NCBI RefSeq assembly: GCF_024519285.1
Contig: NZ_JAMZCY010000004.1
Location: 310,001 to 374,000 of the forward strand
Direction of reading: 5' to 3'
Length of the DNA stretch: 64,000 nucleotides
From: Cohnella sp. WQ 127256
GTDB lineage: Bacteria > Bacillota > Bacilli > Paenibacillales > Paenibacillaceae
Shown: positions 8,005 through 16,191 of the stretch, piece after piece
Position numbering within the stretch: position 1 is the stretch's first letter
How the letters are laid out: each line of letters opens with the position of its first letter
The notes under the pieces: generated by a model
Told to the model about the DNA's origin: nothing
The model's input: the letters and a program-made list of their open reading frames with translations, nothing else
Databases searched by the model: none
Translations under genes and position numbers: made by a program

Positions 8005-9243
8005 ATGAAAACCGAGATTATTAAGAGATTTACGAAATATGTTCAGGTGGATACGCAGTCTAATGAGAGCAGTCAGACCTGTCCGACTACTGAGGGTCAA
8101 TTAACATTAGGACGCATGCTCGTTGAAGAGTTGCAGCAGATCGGCATGGAAGAAGTCACGATCGACGCCAACGGTTACGTCATGGCCACTCTTCCCTCTA
8201 ATACAGACAAAGAAGTCCCTACTATCGGTTTTCTAGCCCACTTAGATACTGCTACCGATTTCACAGGCAAAGACGTTAACCCCCAACTCGTCGAAAACTA
8301 CGACGGTAAGGATATTGTGCTGAACGAGGCTCAGCACATCGTTCTATCTCCACGGGAATTCCCCGAGCTGGTCGACTACACGGGCGAAACCTTGATTACG
8401 ACGGATGGCACAACCTTACTTGGTGCGGATGACAAAGCGGGTATGACCGAGATTATGACCGCGATGGCTTACTTGATCCAGCATCCGGAGATTAAGCATG
8501 GCCGCGTACGAGTGGCTTTCACGCCTGATGAGGAAATCGGAAGAGGACCTCACCGCTTCGATGTGGCTGCTTTTGACGCTAGTTATGCTTATACAATGGA
8601 TGGCGGGCCTCTAGGCGAGCTCCAATATGAGAGCTTCAACGCTGCCGTTGCGCGAATTACGTGTACAGGTAAGATCGTTCATCCCGGAACAGCTAAGGGG
8701 AAAATGGTGAACTCTGCGAAGATCGCGATGGAAATTAACAATAGGTTACCTGCCGAGGAAGCTCCTGAGTACACCGAGAATTACGAAGGGTTCTTTCATC
8801 TGATTTCTATTCAGGGTGACGTGGAGGAAACAAAGCTTCACTACATCATTCGGGATTTCGACCGAGAACGGTTTGACGAGAGAAAAGCTGAATTGATCAG
8901 CATTGTCGAGGAATTGCAGGAGACTTACGGGGAACAACGGATCTTACTGGAAATTAAAGATCAATATTTCAATATGCGTGAGAAAATCGAACCCGTGATG
9001 GAAATCGTCGATATCGCCCACCAAGCGATGGTGAACCTGGACATTAAACCGATCATACGCCCGATCCGCGGCGGTACGGACGGTTCTCAGCTCTCCTATA
9101 TGGGATTGCCGACTCCGAATATTTTCACGGGTGGCGAGAACTATCATGGTCGATTTGAGTATGTCTCCGTGGATACAATGATCAAGGCGACTAACGTCAT
9201 TATCGAGATCGTTAAGCTTTTTGAACAGAGATCGGCGGATTAA
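8005..9243 (+). CDS. pepT: Peptidase T (tripeptide aminopeptidase, M20B)
   Basis: A 412-residue cytosolic tripeptidase that removes N-terminal residues from tripeptides. The N-terminus ([13 protein letters not shown]) and the segments [13 protein letters not shown] (His79 and Asp81 as metal ligand and catalytic pair), [36 protein letters not shown] and [13 protein letters not shown] are those of PepT at the usual length. The start follows AAGGAG about 11 bases upstream. A 78-base gap with its own promoter-like sequence separates it from the aminopeptidase, so it may be only partly coupled to that gene set. Its last 32 bases overlap the converging alkyltransferase-like gene. Confidence 0.94.
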   Translation: MKTEIIKRFTKYVQVDTQSNESSQTCPTTEGQLTLGRMLVEELQQIGMEEVTIDANGYVMATLPSNTDKEVPTIGFLAHLDTATDFTGKDVNPQLVENYDGKDIVLNEAQHIVLSPREFPELVDYTGETLITTDGTTLLGADDKAGMTEIMTAMAYLIQHPEIKHGRVRVAFTPDEEIGRGPHRFDVAAFDASYAYTMDGGPLGELQYESFNAAVARITCTGKIVHPGTAKGKMVNSAKIAMEINNRLPAEEAPEYTENYEGFFHLISIQGDVEETKLHYIIRDFDRERFDERKAELISIVEELQETYGEQRILLEIKDQYFNMREKIEPVMEIVDIAHQAMVNLDIKPIIRPIRGGTDGSQLSYMGLPTPNIFTGGENYHGRFEYVSVDTMIKATNVIIEIVKLFEQRSAD

Positions 9244-9538
9244 ACCGGTATTCATCGAGGTCAATTCGGCCGTCCAACCCGATTTCGACACCTTCATTTT
9301 CTAAGTAAAGCTTCTGCATATAACGCGACTCCTCTTCTTGGATCGCAACCTCACCCTTAATATTCACGACTCTATGCCAAGGCAGGTTATGCTTCGCACT
9401 AAGCGAATGCAAAATCCTCACGACCTGCCTGGCCCCTCTTGGGCTCCCCGCACATTCCGCGATTTGACCGTAAGTCATGACAAACCCTTCAGGGATGTTC
9501 TTAATAATCTCGACCACTCGCTCCGTAAATGGCTTCAT
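9212..9538 (-). CDS. Alkyltransferase-like protein (ATL; MGMT fold without the reactive cysteine)
   Basis: A 108-residue protein with the DNA-binding domain of O6-alkylguanine alkyltransferases: [10 protein letters not shown], the recognition helix GSPRGARQV and the active-site strand. The acceptor cysteine of PCHRV is tryptophan (PWHRVV, Trp54), the hallmark of ATL proteins, which bind O6-alkylguanine and flag it for nucleotide excision repair rather than repairing it themselves. The start at 9538 follows GGAGGG 8 bases upstream; the ATG at 9553 overlaps that site. Its 3' end overlaps pepT by 32 bases in convergent orientation, so the two genes share terminal DNA. Confidence 0.9.
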   Translation of the reverse strand: MKPFTERVVEIIKNIPEGFVMTYGQIAECAGSPRGARQVVRILHSLSAKHNLPWHRVVNIKGEVAIQEEESRYMQKLYLENEGVEIGLDGRIDLDEYRFNPPISVQKA

Positions 9539-9603
9539 GCATTTTCCCTCCATACTCCAATGGTAAGCTCATTCTAGCACATTTGGTTAAGCATACAATG
9601 TGG

Positions 9604-10554
9604 CTATCGATATTGTTGGCTCACTCGATCGGCTTCCTCTCGAACTCGCAAGCGTAGCGATTCCGGTTCTAGCACTTTAACGTCAGCCCCCCATCCTAGT
9701 ACCCAATGAAGCACATCTTCAGGCGCACGCACCCTTAGTATGATAAGTAAACCTTCAGAAGTATCTATCATCGATACGATGTAAAAGTTTCTAGACTCCT
9801 TCACCCTATCCGCGACAATCGATCTGGCTAGCAGCCGAACCTCTAGATGACGGTCGTCATCAGGGGTGTATTTAGACAGATTAAAATCTGGAGGAAACGT
9901 AAACGTCTCTTCCAGAAGACTAACCTGAGTCATCCGCGTAAGGCGAAAGTGGCGAATGTCTTGCCGAAGCTCGCAATACCCGACCAGTATCCACGAACCC
10001 TTCACAAGCACTAAACCATAAGGGTGAACCGTCCTGTCACTTTGACGATTTCCATCCTTATCGGGACTCCATCTCGTATATTCGAAGCTAACCTTAAGAC
10101 CCTCTAATATCGCACACCGAAGCTTATCCATGCCAATACTTTCACGTTCATAATCTTCTTTTCCCGCAGATTTAACCAACTTCATCGTTCCACGAATATG
10201 TTCTGCCTCCTTACGAATACCCAGTGGCAGAACTCCTTCGATTTTCTCACGAGCAGATTTAGCTAATTCCCCGTAGTCACGATCAAATGTCTTTTCTATA
10301 AAATCTGAACCGATGAGTAATGTCACTGCCTCTTTCACGGAAAAGCTTATCGGCGGCAGGAAGTATCCTTCCATCAAGGAATACCCAGTACCCGGTGTGC
10401 CAATAATCGGGACGCCTCCCTCACTAAGAGCTTGAACATCGCGGTAAATGGTTCGCACACTCGTCTCGAACGTGCTTGCCAAATCCTCCGCTCGTTGCAT
10501 GCCTTTACGCTGGATTTCCAATAGGATCGCTAGCATGCGGTCGGTTTTGTTCAT
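9604..10554 (-). CDS. HTH/WYL-domain transcriptional regulator (YafY type)
   Basis: A 316-residue regulator. The N-terminal DeoR/HTH_11-like winged helix (residues 1-60: NKTDRMLAILLEIQ, SVRTIYRDVQAL, GTGYSLMEGY) is followed by a WYL domain from about 135, with the core PYGLVLVKGSWILVGYC, and a C-terminal extension. The start at 10554 is chosen because its ATG overlaps the stop of the upstream DinB-like gene (ATGA); the longer frame to 10638 runs back through that gene. WYL regulators usually sense small ligands or nucleic acids. The ligand here is unknown, and the coupling to a DinB protein suggests it controls its own two-gene operon. Confidence 0.88.
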   Translation of the reverse strand: MNKTDRMLAILLEIQRKGMQRAEDLASTFETSVRTIYRDVQALSEGGVPIIGTPGTGYSLMEGYFLPPISFSVKEAVTLLIGSDFIEKTFDRDYGELAKSAREKIEGVLPLGIRKEAEHIRGTMKLVKSAGKEDYERESIGMDKLRCAILEGLKVSFEYTRWSPDKDGNRQSDRTVHPYGLVLVKGSWILVGYCELRQDIRHFRLTRMTQVSLLEETFTFPPDFNLSKYTPDDDRHLEVRLLARSIVADRVKESRNFYIVSMIDTSEGLLIILRVRAPEDVLHWVLGWGADVKVLEPESLRLRVREEADRVSQQYR

Positions 10555-11090
10555 GAGGCTCCAGCGCCTATGGACTGTTGTAGCCGATGCAGTTGCTTCA
10601 GATGATGACGGAAATGGAATTCCGCCAGTACAAACCATTCTTGGGCATTCAATGCACCTAGACGAGGATGATTCATCGCTCGTTCCATTGGAATCCCGTT
10701 TATGGCTGGCTCGATTTCTTTCATTCGTTGGATGATATTATTGAGGCCTTGTGACAACTCTTCTTTACCGTTTGGTTGCTGCGGCGTATATTGCGGCGAA
10801 GGGGGTACAGAGATCTTCACATCGGGGAATCCGTTATTCAGAAACATCGCTTCTCCCGCCTCTGTCTTTGTGCTTGCTACAATTGTATCCGGGTTACCTT
10901 CCTTGCAAAGGTCAATATTACGAAGGCTCATATTCTGTGTCGCTTGAATTAAATGAACAACCATTTGCCCAATCGACCAATCATCTTCACTAGGCTTGAG
11001 TATAAGCTGATCTTCACTGATCCCCCTCAATTGCTCCAAATAATAAGCGATCGTTTCTTCCAAACATTGCAAGCTATCTCTTGTTTGCAT
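10551..11090 (-). CDS. DinB-family protein
   Basis: A 179-residue four-helix-bundle protein of the DinB/YfiT-like superfamily. A putative metal-binding histidine set is visible: His in GQMVVHLIQA (about residue 51) and two in the C-terminal helix EFHFRHHLKQL. Family members are often metal-dependent thiol (bacillithiol or mycothiol) transferases or stress proteins; the specific reaction is not known here. AGGTGG precedes the ATG by 6 bases. The stop codon overlaps the start of the WYL regulator by four bases (ATGA), indicating translational coupling. Confidence 0.85.
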   Translation of the reverse strand: MQTRDSLQCLEETIAYYLEQLRGISEDQLILKPSEDDWSIGQMVVHLIQATQNMSLRNIDLCKEGNPDTIVASTKTEAGEAMFLNNGFPDVKISVPPSPQYTPQQPNGKEELSQGLNNIIQRMKEIEPAINGIPMERAMNHPRLGALNAQEWFVLAEFHFRHHLKQLHRLQQSIGAGAS

Positions 11091-11131
11091 TACCGTCCAC
11101 CTAACCTTCCTTTGATTTAATTTAACTATAC

Positions 11132-11168
11132 AAAAACGCTACTGACAACAGTATGTCAGTAGCGTTTT
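11132..11168 (-). terminator. Rho-independent terminator after the 1584-residue SLH protein gene
   Basis: A perfect 15-bp stem (11133-11147 with 11154-11168, core ACGCTACTGACA), a 6-base loop, and a T-run on the minus strand. It lies 14 bases beyond the stop of the large SLH gene. The stem core is shared with the terminator at 16142-16175. Confidence 0.9.
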
Positions 11169-11182
11169 CTAAGAATGATAAA

Positions 11183-14100
11183 CTATTTCAGCAAGTTCCA
11201 AATCGCCTGAGCCGTTTCTGACCGAGTTACCTTGTCGGACGGGCTAAACAAACCCTCTTTCTTGCCCTTCATTAATCCTGCTTGAATCGCTTGGTCGACT
11301 GCTTCTACCGCCCAGCCCGAGACTTTATCTCGATCTTGGTAACCACTCAGCCCCGAATTCCCTGTTGTTAATTCCCGCTTCATATACTCTGAGGCTCTGA
11401 CAATTAATGTTGCCATCTGCTCACGTGTGATTTGTGCGTTGGGAGCAAACTGTTCATTAGCAACACCTTGAATCAAACCTGCCTCATAAGCTGCTCTAAC
11501 AGAGTCTGAATACCATGCATTTGAAGCTACGTCCTTGAATGGAGCTGTTGCCGCCGATGCTTTTATATCGAATGCGCGCACAAGCATCGCCGTAAACTCG
11601 GCTCTAGTCGTCAGTCCGTTTGGTTTAAAGTTCTCGCTATCCGCACCCGAAACTACATGTTTTGCAGCAAGAGCTTTGATCGCCTGCTCAGCCCAATGTC
11701 CAGAAGGTAAGTCGGTGAAGGACTTATTAAATTCCATTACCGCATACTTGCTGAAATGACTAAGCTCTACGGAAATAAGTCCTTTGGCCGAGTCTACGAT
11801 GCCTCCAACATATTCCCAAACACGTTTTGTTTCATTGTAATAATAAATACCGATAAGCTCAGAGTTCTGCGTACGATCATATGGAAGGATAATACGTACC
11901 GGATCGACGAATGAATCAAGCTTCGACGTCTTACCGTTCGCATACTCAATGTACATTTCGAAGATGTACGCATGCGTTCCCGGTTTCAGAGAAGCATCGC
12001 CGCTATCTCCAGTCACCTGATTCTGCTTGAGCTTAAGCACGATCGTACCTTGATCTCCAACTGCAGAGCCCGATAGCTTCTTCAATTCCTTCAATACGGA
12101 TGATGGAATCTCTACCGAGGTCAGACCAGACTGGATGATCAGTGGACGATCTTGTAATTGCTCTATCGCATTAATAGGTAGCTTCAAGCTTTCCATATTC
12201 GGCTCTAGCTTGACGATGCCGTTGCCGGATTTCAATTGCTCTTCCGTTACCTTCTGCTCGCTAGTAACTTCTGGATTCGGAACAATTGCACCACCGCCTC
12301 CGCTGACACCTCCATTGCTATTGCCATTGCCGTTACCTTCACCATTACCATTACCATTGCCGTTGCCGTTACCATTTCCGTTACCTTCACCATTGCCGTT
12401 ACCTTGACCATTGCCGTTACCATTACCATTGCCGTTGCCGTTACCTTCGCCATTACCATTGCCGTTACCATTGCCGTTACCGTTGCCATTGCCGTTGCCA
12501 TTGCCGCCGTCCGTCGAATAATCGGACGTTTGCCATTGCGGTATTGTAGCTTGGATAGCAGAATGGCGTGTCGGTGATCCCGAGAAGTGTGCAAGCCCGC
12601 CTGTTAGACCCTGTTCCAAGAACACTACAGATACTGTCGATGCAGTTTCAGTACCATTAATCGGAGTCCATACTCCATTTTTCAAATAGTACCCTGTAAA
12701 TGAATCTTTGCTCTTCACCAGTTTCAATTGCGTAGGCAGAGCAGTATACACTCCAGACACAGCAATTATCGGTGATCCGCTACCTTCACGAGTTTCCATT
12801 CTTAGCTTACCGTCCGGAGCAAGAGTCAAGTTAACCCAAGTCGCGCTATCAGCGTTGGAATCACGCATCATCAGTCCCACACGGCCTTCTGTTCCTGCCG
12901 CGACGTTCGGAATTTGATAGCGGTTCACCCCTACGGACAACTCATTGATTTTCGCAGAATCCAATTCCCTGTTCACATAGATGAAATCATTGTTCATCAG
13001 CCCTGTTCCAGTTGCTTCTACCTGAAGTGGACCGTATACCGTATTTGCTACGCTCCAAGCCGAACCATAAGTTTTCAACTTCCATGGAGCAAGCAAGGCG
13101 TCAACCGCTACCTGGATCGTTGTCGTATCCGAGCCATCTGCCGTCGTTACCTGCACCGTTGCCGTTCCCGGTGCTATACCCGTCATCACACCCGCAGAAT
13201 CGATGGTCATGATCTCTTCGTTTAAGCTCGTGAACGTTGCTCCTATTATCGGAAGAAGGCTTCCGTTCGATTGCCATGACCCTACACTCAATGTAGAGAT
13301 TCCACCTACCGTTAAGCTTGCAGGAGTAGCCTGAACATGCAAGCTCGTGTTGGGATTAGCGAGGTAGATTTCTATCTCAGACAATTGGAATGCATAATCA
13401 TTGTTACTATCTTTTCTCATCTTACTCGCTTCAATCTTGACATAACGTGCATCCACGCTATCAAAAGTAATGGATTGTACTTTACCGTCGTTCGGTATTG
13501 GAGCATTGGTTCGTTGGGCTACTTCTGTCCAACTCTGCTTGTCCTTCGAAACGAGAATTCGGTAATCGATCGGAAATCCAGCGCCGATGGAAGTTCCCAA
13601 ATCATTACGTGGCCATAAGTCTACCTTGCTAACCGGAAGAATACGACCAATATCCACACTGATCCATTCCGTTGGTGCCGGCACCTTAACAGGGTAGCTT
13701 GACCATCCCGCGAGGTTGTCGTTTACTTTCGTTCTAGAACCATCAACGGCATTATCCTTAGCCCAACCCCAGTGTCCGATATCTGAGGATACATCCACAG
13801 TACGTTTAAGAGCCATATTAAGGAAAGGGCTCGTTGGTGCTTCAACTGCCGGGATAGTTTCAGGTGTTTGTGGCCCGTAATAACCACCATCACCGTTACT
13901 CAGAGCATATAATCTTCCTTCTCCCGGTAGGAAGGTCGCATTTAATAGACCAGTCTGTGGATCAAATGCAGCGTTATTTTCTAACCCTGTATCGCTTGAA
14001 ATTTCTGTTACTACTTTGATCGTCGAATCCAAGGAAAAGCTTAATTCTTTAGACTCCGTGAATGATTTATTAACGATCATGACATAGCTATTGCCGTTCG

Positions 14101-15937
14101 ACTTGTTTACCAAGTGTGAAACGATTAAATTATCCTGCGTATTGAGCGGCTGAAGAAGGAAAGACTGGGGCAAGCTCGGAACTCCCGCAGCCAACTGATT
14201 CCCTGTATGATAAACCTGAACAGCATCCAGTTTACCTAAGGTTTGACCTAACATTTTGATCTTTCCGTTAATCTTCTGGAATGCAGGGTATAAATCCGTT
14301 TTATTACCTGCTGGGTCGATAATCGCGTTCGTGAATGGCTCACCACGGCCTGATGGCGTCCAGTAAGTAAACCAAACGATGTTTTTAATACCGTAAGCGA
14401 GATTGGCGTAGGCCAGAAAATCCATTTCTGAGGCAACTGGTCTTCTTAATGCACCCGGAATACCGATGGATTGCAGGTATGCGGAAGTTTTAATTCCGTA
14501 ATCCAACCCTGCAGTGCGAATTGTTTCCAGATTCTTGAAATAATCTCCTCTAAACCCGTTATTCTCTTGTAACGGATAATGATCGAAGGATAAGTATTTC
14601 ATATTTTGCGCGCCAACCTTTTCGATCCACGCACGCACATAATCCCGATCGTAATTGGGAACGGCCCAATTGGGTAACAAATTCACAAAAGGACTATGAT
14701 CGGGATCGGCAGCAAGTACTTTGTTATGCCTCTCGGCTAGAGCAGATAAATCTCCGATGGACGGCTCATCCCAGAGGTAGTAGCCCCCATTAGCTGGATG
14801 ATCCATGTAAGCTTGCGCCATCTCCTGAATTTCTCGATCAGTTCCTTTCATCCGAGGATCGGCAATTAAGATTTTCAAACCATTGGCCGCCGCCAAGTCG
14901 AGAACCTCTAAGTTCATCTCCTCAGAGTCTAGGCCGGTCCCGTAGACATTCTCGACAAAATCCACGTTGCCTTCCTTGATCACTTTATACTGTTCGTTGT
15001 TCGTAAACTCTAAGACAGGAGGCCAGAAAATACCGACATGGACTTCGTCCTTCTCCTGCTCTAATAGCGGCTTAGCCTTCACTACAACATCGAATATACG
15101 TTCAACTGTTGCTAGCCCTTTGCTTACGGATGCCGTAAGCGTTAACGCCGCATCCGGTTGACCGACTGCGGGCCGTTGAACAATATCACCATGATTACTG
15201 AGAACACTCGGATTTGAGCTTATCCACGCAATGGTCGTCGATTCCTCTCCGAACAAAGGAAGCTTCAAGTTACGAGTGATACCGATGGTATCGCCTAGAA
15301 CAATCGCATCCTTATCTTTAATGACAGCGTCTTCATCCGTCAGCAAACTTAATGCCTGCATGACTTCGATTTCCTTAAGCTGCATAACGATATCACCATG
15401 ATTATCTACATGAAGCTTCGTCGCTTCAACCCGAACATACCGAGCATTCGTTTTAGTAAAATCGAACTTTTGTGACAAACCACCGCTTGGATTCGGGTAG
15501 CTCGTTTGCGTAGCTACATCGGTCCAGCTGGCTTTATCTGAAGAAACCTGAATCTTAAAATCAACAGGAAAGCCTACCCCTACGAAAGTATTAGCTCCAC
15601 CGCTGTTGTCACTCCGCGGCCATAGAACGACTTGATGAATCGGGAAGACTGCCCCTAGGTCAATTACAACCCATGTAGGTGATCCTACCGCAGGTTGAAC
15701 TTTTGCCGGGTTAGACGTCCATCCATTCGGTCCAGGGCCCGATTGTACACCGTCTACTAGATAGTTAACTCCAAAACCACCAGGAGCCTCAATACTAGAT
15801 GAAGCCGTAACTGTCTTCCCCAGCGCCAAGTTGAACGGCTGCGCATCTGCCGCCGATACCCTACCTATGGGCATCATCGTGAACAGCATACTGAAAACAA
15901 GTAACAATGCAAGAGAAGCTTTTTTAGTCTGTTTCAT
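11183..15937 (-). CDS. Large SLH-anchored protein: two F5/8C modules, glycosidase-like barrel, Ig-like domains, Gly-Asn linker
   Basis: A 1584-residue secreted surface protein; GGAGGG precedes the ATG by 6 bases. Order: signal peptide (1-30); F5/8-type C (discoidin) module (34-194); bacterial Ig-like domain (198-290); a (beta/alpha)-barrel-like region (298-580) with GIFWPP, YLWDEP (Asp390, Glu391) and YLSFDHYP; a beta-sandwich tail ending PGEGRLYAL; second discoidin module (705-860); Big_2-like domain (866-946); a lectin/concanavalin-like segment (950-1130); a Gly-Asn linker (1144-1210); a pre-SLH domain (1225-1400); three SLH domains (1404-1584). SLH domains bind pyruvylated secondary wall polymer, so the enzyme would sit on the cell surface. 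The barrel looks like a clan-A-type glycosidase with Glu391 as candidate acid/base, but I cannot name its family. It is the last gene of a binding-protein/permease locus. Confidence 0.9.
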   Translation of the reverse strand: MKQTKKASLALLLVFSMLFTMMPIGRVSAADAQPFNLALGKTVTASSSIEAPGGFGVNYLVDGVQSGPGPNGWTSNPAKVQPAVGSPTWVVIDLGAVFPIHQVVLWPRSDNSGGANTFVGVGFPVDFKIQVSSDKASWTDVATQTSYPNPSGGLSQKFDFTKTNARYVRVEATKLHVDNHGDIVMQLKEIEVMQALSLLTDEDAVIKDKDAIVLGDTIGITRNLKLPLFGEESTTIAWISSNPSVLSNHGDIVQRPAVGQPDAALTLTASVSKGLATVERIFDVVVKAKPLLEQEKDEVHVGIFWPPVLEFTNNEQYKVIKEGNVDFVENVYGTGLDSEEMNLEVLDLAAANGLKILIADPRMKGTDREIQEMAQAYMDHPANGGYYLWDEPSIGDLSALAERHNKVLAADPDHSPFVNLLPNWAVPNYDRDYVRAWIEKVGAQNMKYLSFDHYPLQENNGFRGDYFKNLETIRTAGLDYGIKTSAYLQSIGIPGALRRPVASEMDFLAYANLAYGIKNIVWFTYWTPSGRGEPFTNAIIDPAGNKTDLYPAFQKINGKIKMLGQTLGKLDAVQVYHTGNQLAAGVPSLPQSFLLQPLNTQDNLIVSHLVNKSNGNSYVMIVNKSFTESKELSFSLDSTIKVVTEISSDTGLENNAAFDPQTGLLNATFLPGEGRLYALSNGDGGYYGPQTPETIPAVEAPTSPFLNMALKRTVDVSSDIGHWGWAKDNAVDGSRTKVNDNLAGWSSYPVKVPAPTEWISVDIGRILPVSKVDLWPRNDLGTSIGAGFPIDYRILVSKDKQSWTEVAQRTNAPIPNDGKVQSITFDSVDARYVKIEASKMRKDSNNDYAFQLSEIEIYLANPNTSLHVQATPASLTVGGISTLSVGSWQSNGSLLPIIGATFTSLNEEIMTIDSAGVMTGIAPGTATVQVTTADGSDTTTIQVAVDALLAPWKLKTYGSAWSVANTVYGPLQVEATGTGLMNNDFIYVNRELDSAKINELSVGVNRYQIPNVAAGTEGRVGLMMRDSNADSATWVNLTLAPDGKLRMETREGSGSPIIAVSGVYTALPTQLKLVKSKDSFTGYYLKNGVWTPINGTETASTVSVVFLEQGLTGGLAHFSGSPTRHSAIQATIPQWQTSDYSTDGGNGNGNGNGNGNGNGNGNGEGNGNGNGNGNGNGQGNGNGEGNGNGNGNGNGNGNGEGNGNGNSNGGVSGGGGAIVPNPEVTSEQKVTEEQLKSGNGIVKLEPNMESLKLPINAIEQLQDRPLIIQSGLTSVEIPSSVLKELKKLSGSAVGDQGTIVLKLKQNQVTGDSGDASLKPGTHAYIFEMYIEYANGKTSKLDSFVDPVRIILPYDRTQNSELIGIYYYNETKRVWEYVGGIVDSAKGLISVELSHFSKYAVMEFNKSFTDLPSGHWAEQAIKALAAKHVVSGADSENFKPNGLTTRAEFTAMLVRAFDIKASAATAPFKDVASNAWYSDSVRAAYEAGLIQGVANEQFAPNAQITREQMATLIVRASEYMKRELTTGNSGLSGYQDRDKVSGWAVEAVDQAIQAGLMKGKKEGLFSPSDKVTRSETAQAIWNLLK
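11689..11818. repeat. 130-base block nearly identical to 16698-16827 (copy 1)
   Basis: Direct repeat encoding the junction of the pre-SLH domain and the first SLH domain. It differs from the copy 5009 bases away at a single position (C at 11789, T at 16798). Flanking sequence is much less conserved, which points to recent gene conversion or duplication of this segment. Confidence 0.9.
12308..12508 (-). repeat. Gly-Asn low-complexity linker repeat
   Basis: About 67 codons of alternating Gly and Asn, interrupted by a few Glu, Gln and Ser (residues 1144-1210 of the SLH protein). At DNA level it is a degenerate 6-base GGCAAT/GGTAAC-type repeat, likely prone to slippage. It separates catalytic and binding modules from the wall anchor. 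Confidence 0.9.
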
Positions 15938-16140
15938 TCATTACCCTCCCATTTCGCATAAAATATAATTGTAACCCCTTTCATATTGTAGATTCTAATA
16001 GAGGTTCACTTAAACCATACAAAACACGGATTTAGTTGGTTAAATTCAGAACCTGTCCGTCTTATGGAAGTCATTTACTGGTGATTGGAGCAAGTAATAA
16101 CGGATTATCCCATTTAGTCGAAATTGTTCGATAAATAAAC

Positions 16141-16175
16141 TAAACGCTACTGACAAGAATGCATCAGTAGCGTTT
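16141..16175 (-). terminator. Terminator after the 1674-residue SLH protein gene
   Basis: A 12-bp stem (16142-16153 with 16164-16175, AAACGCTACTGA/TCAGTAGCGTTT) with a 10-base loop, 17 bases beyond the stop. On the minus strand the 3' side continues AGTTTATTTA, so the T-tract is modest and some read-through into the next SLH gene is possible. The stem matches that at 11133-11168. The rest of the gap to 15938 holds only the upstream region of the 1584-residue gene; I see no clear promoter in it. Confidence 0.75.
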
Positions 16176-16191
16176 GGCGTTCTATGATTCC

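Noticed and set aside
12236..12577. Plus-strand frames rich in Ala, Ile, Thr and Val opposite the Gly-Asn linker
   Set aside because: They are produced by the 6-base repeat read antisense; no ribosome site, and the minus-strand SLH frame is clearly the real gene.
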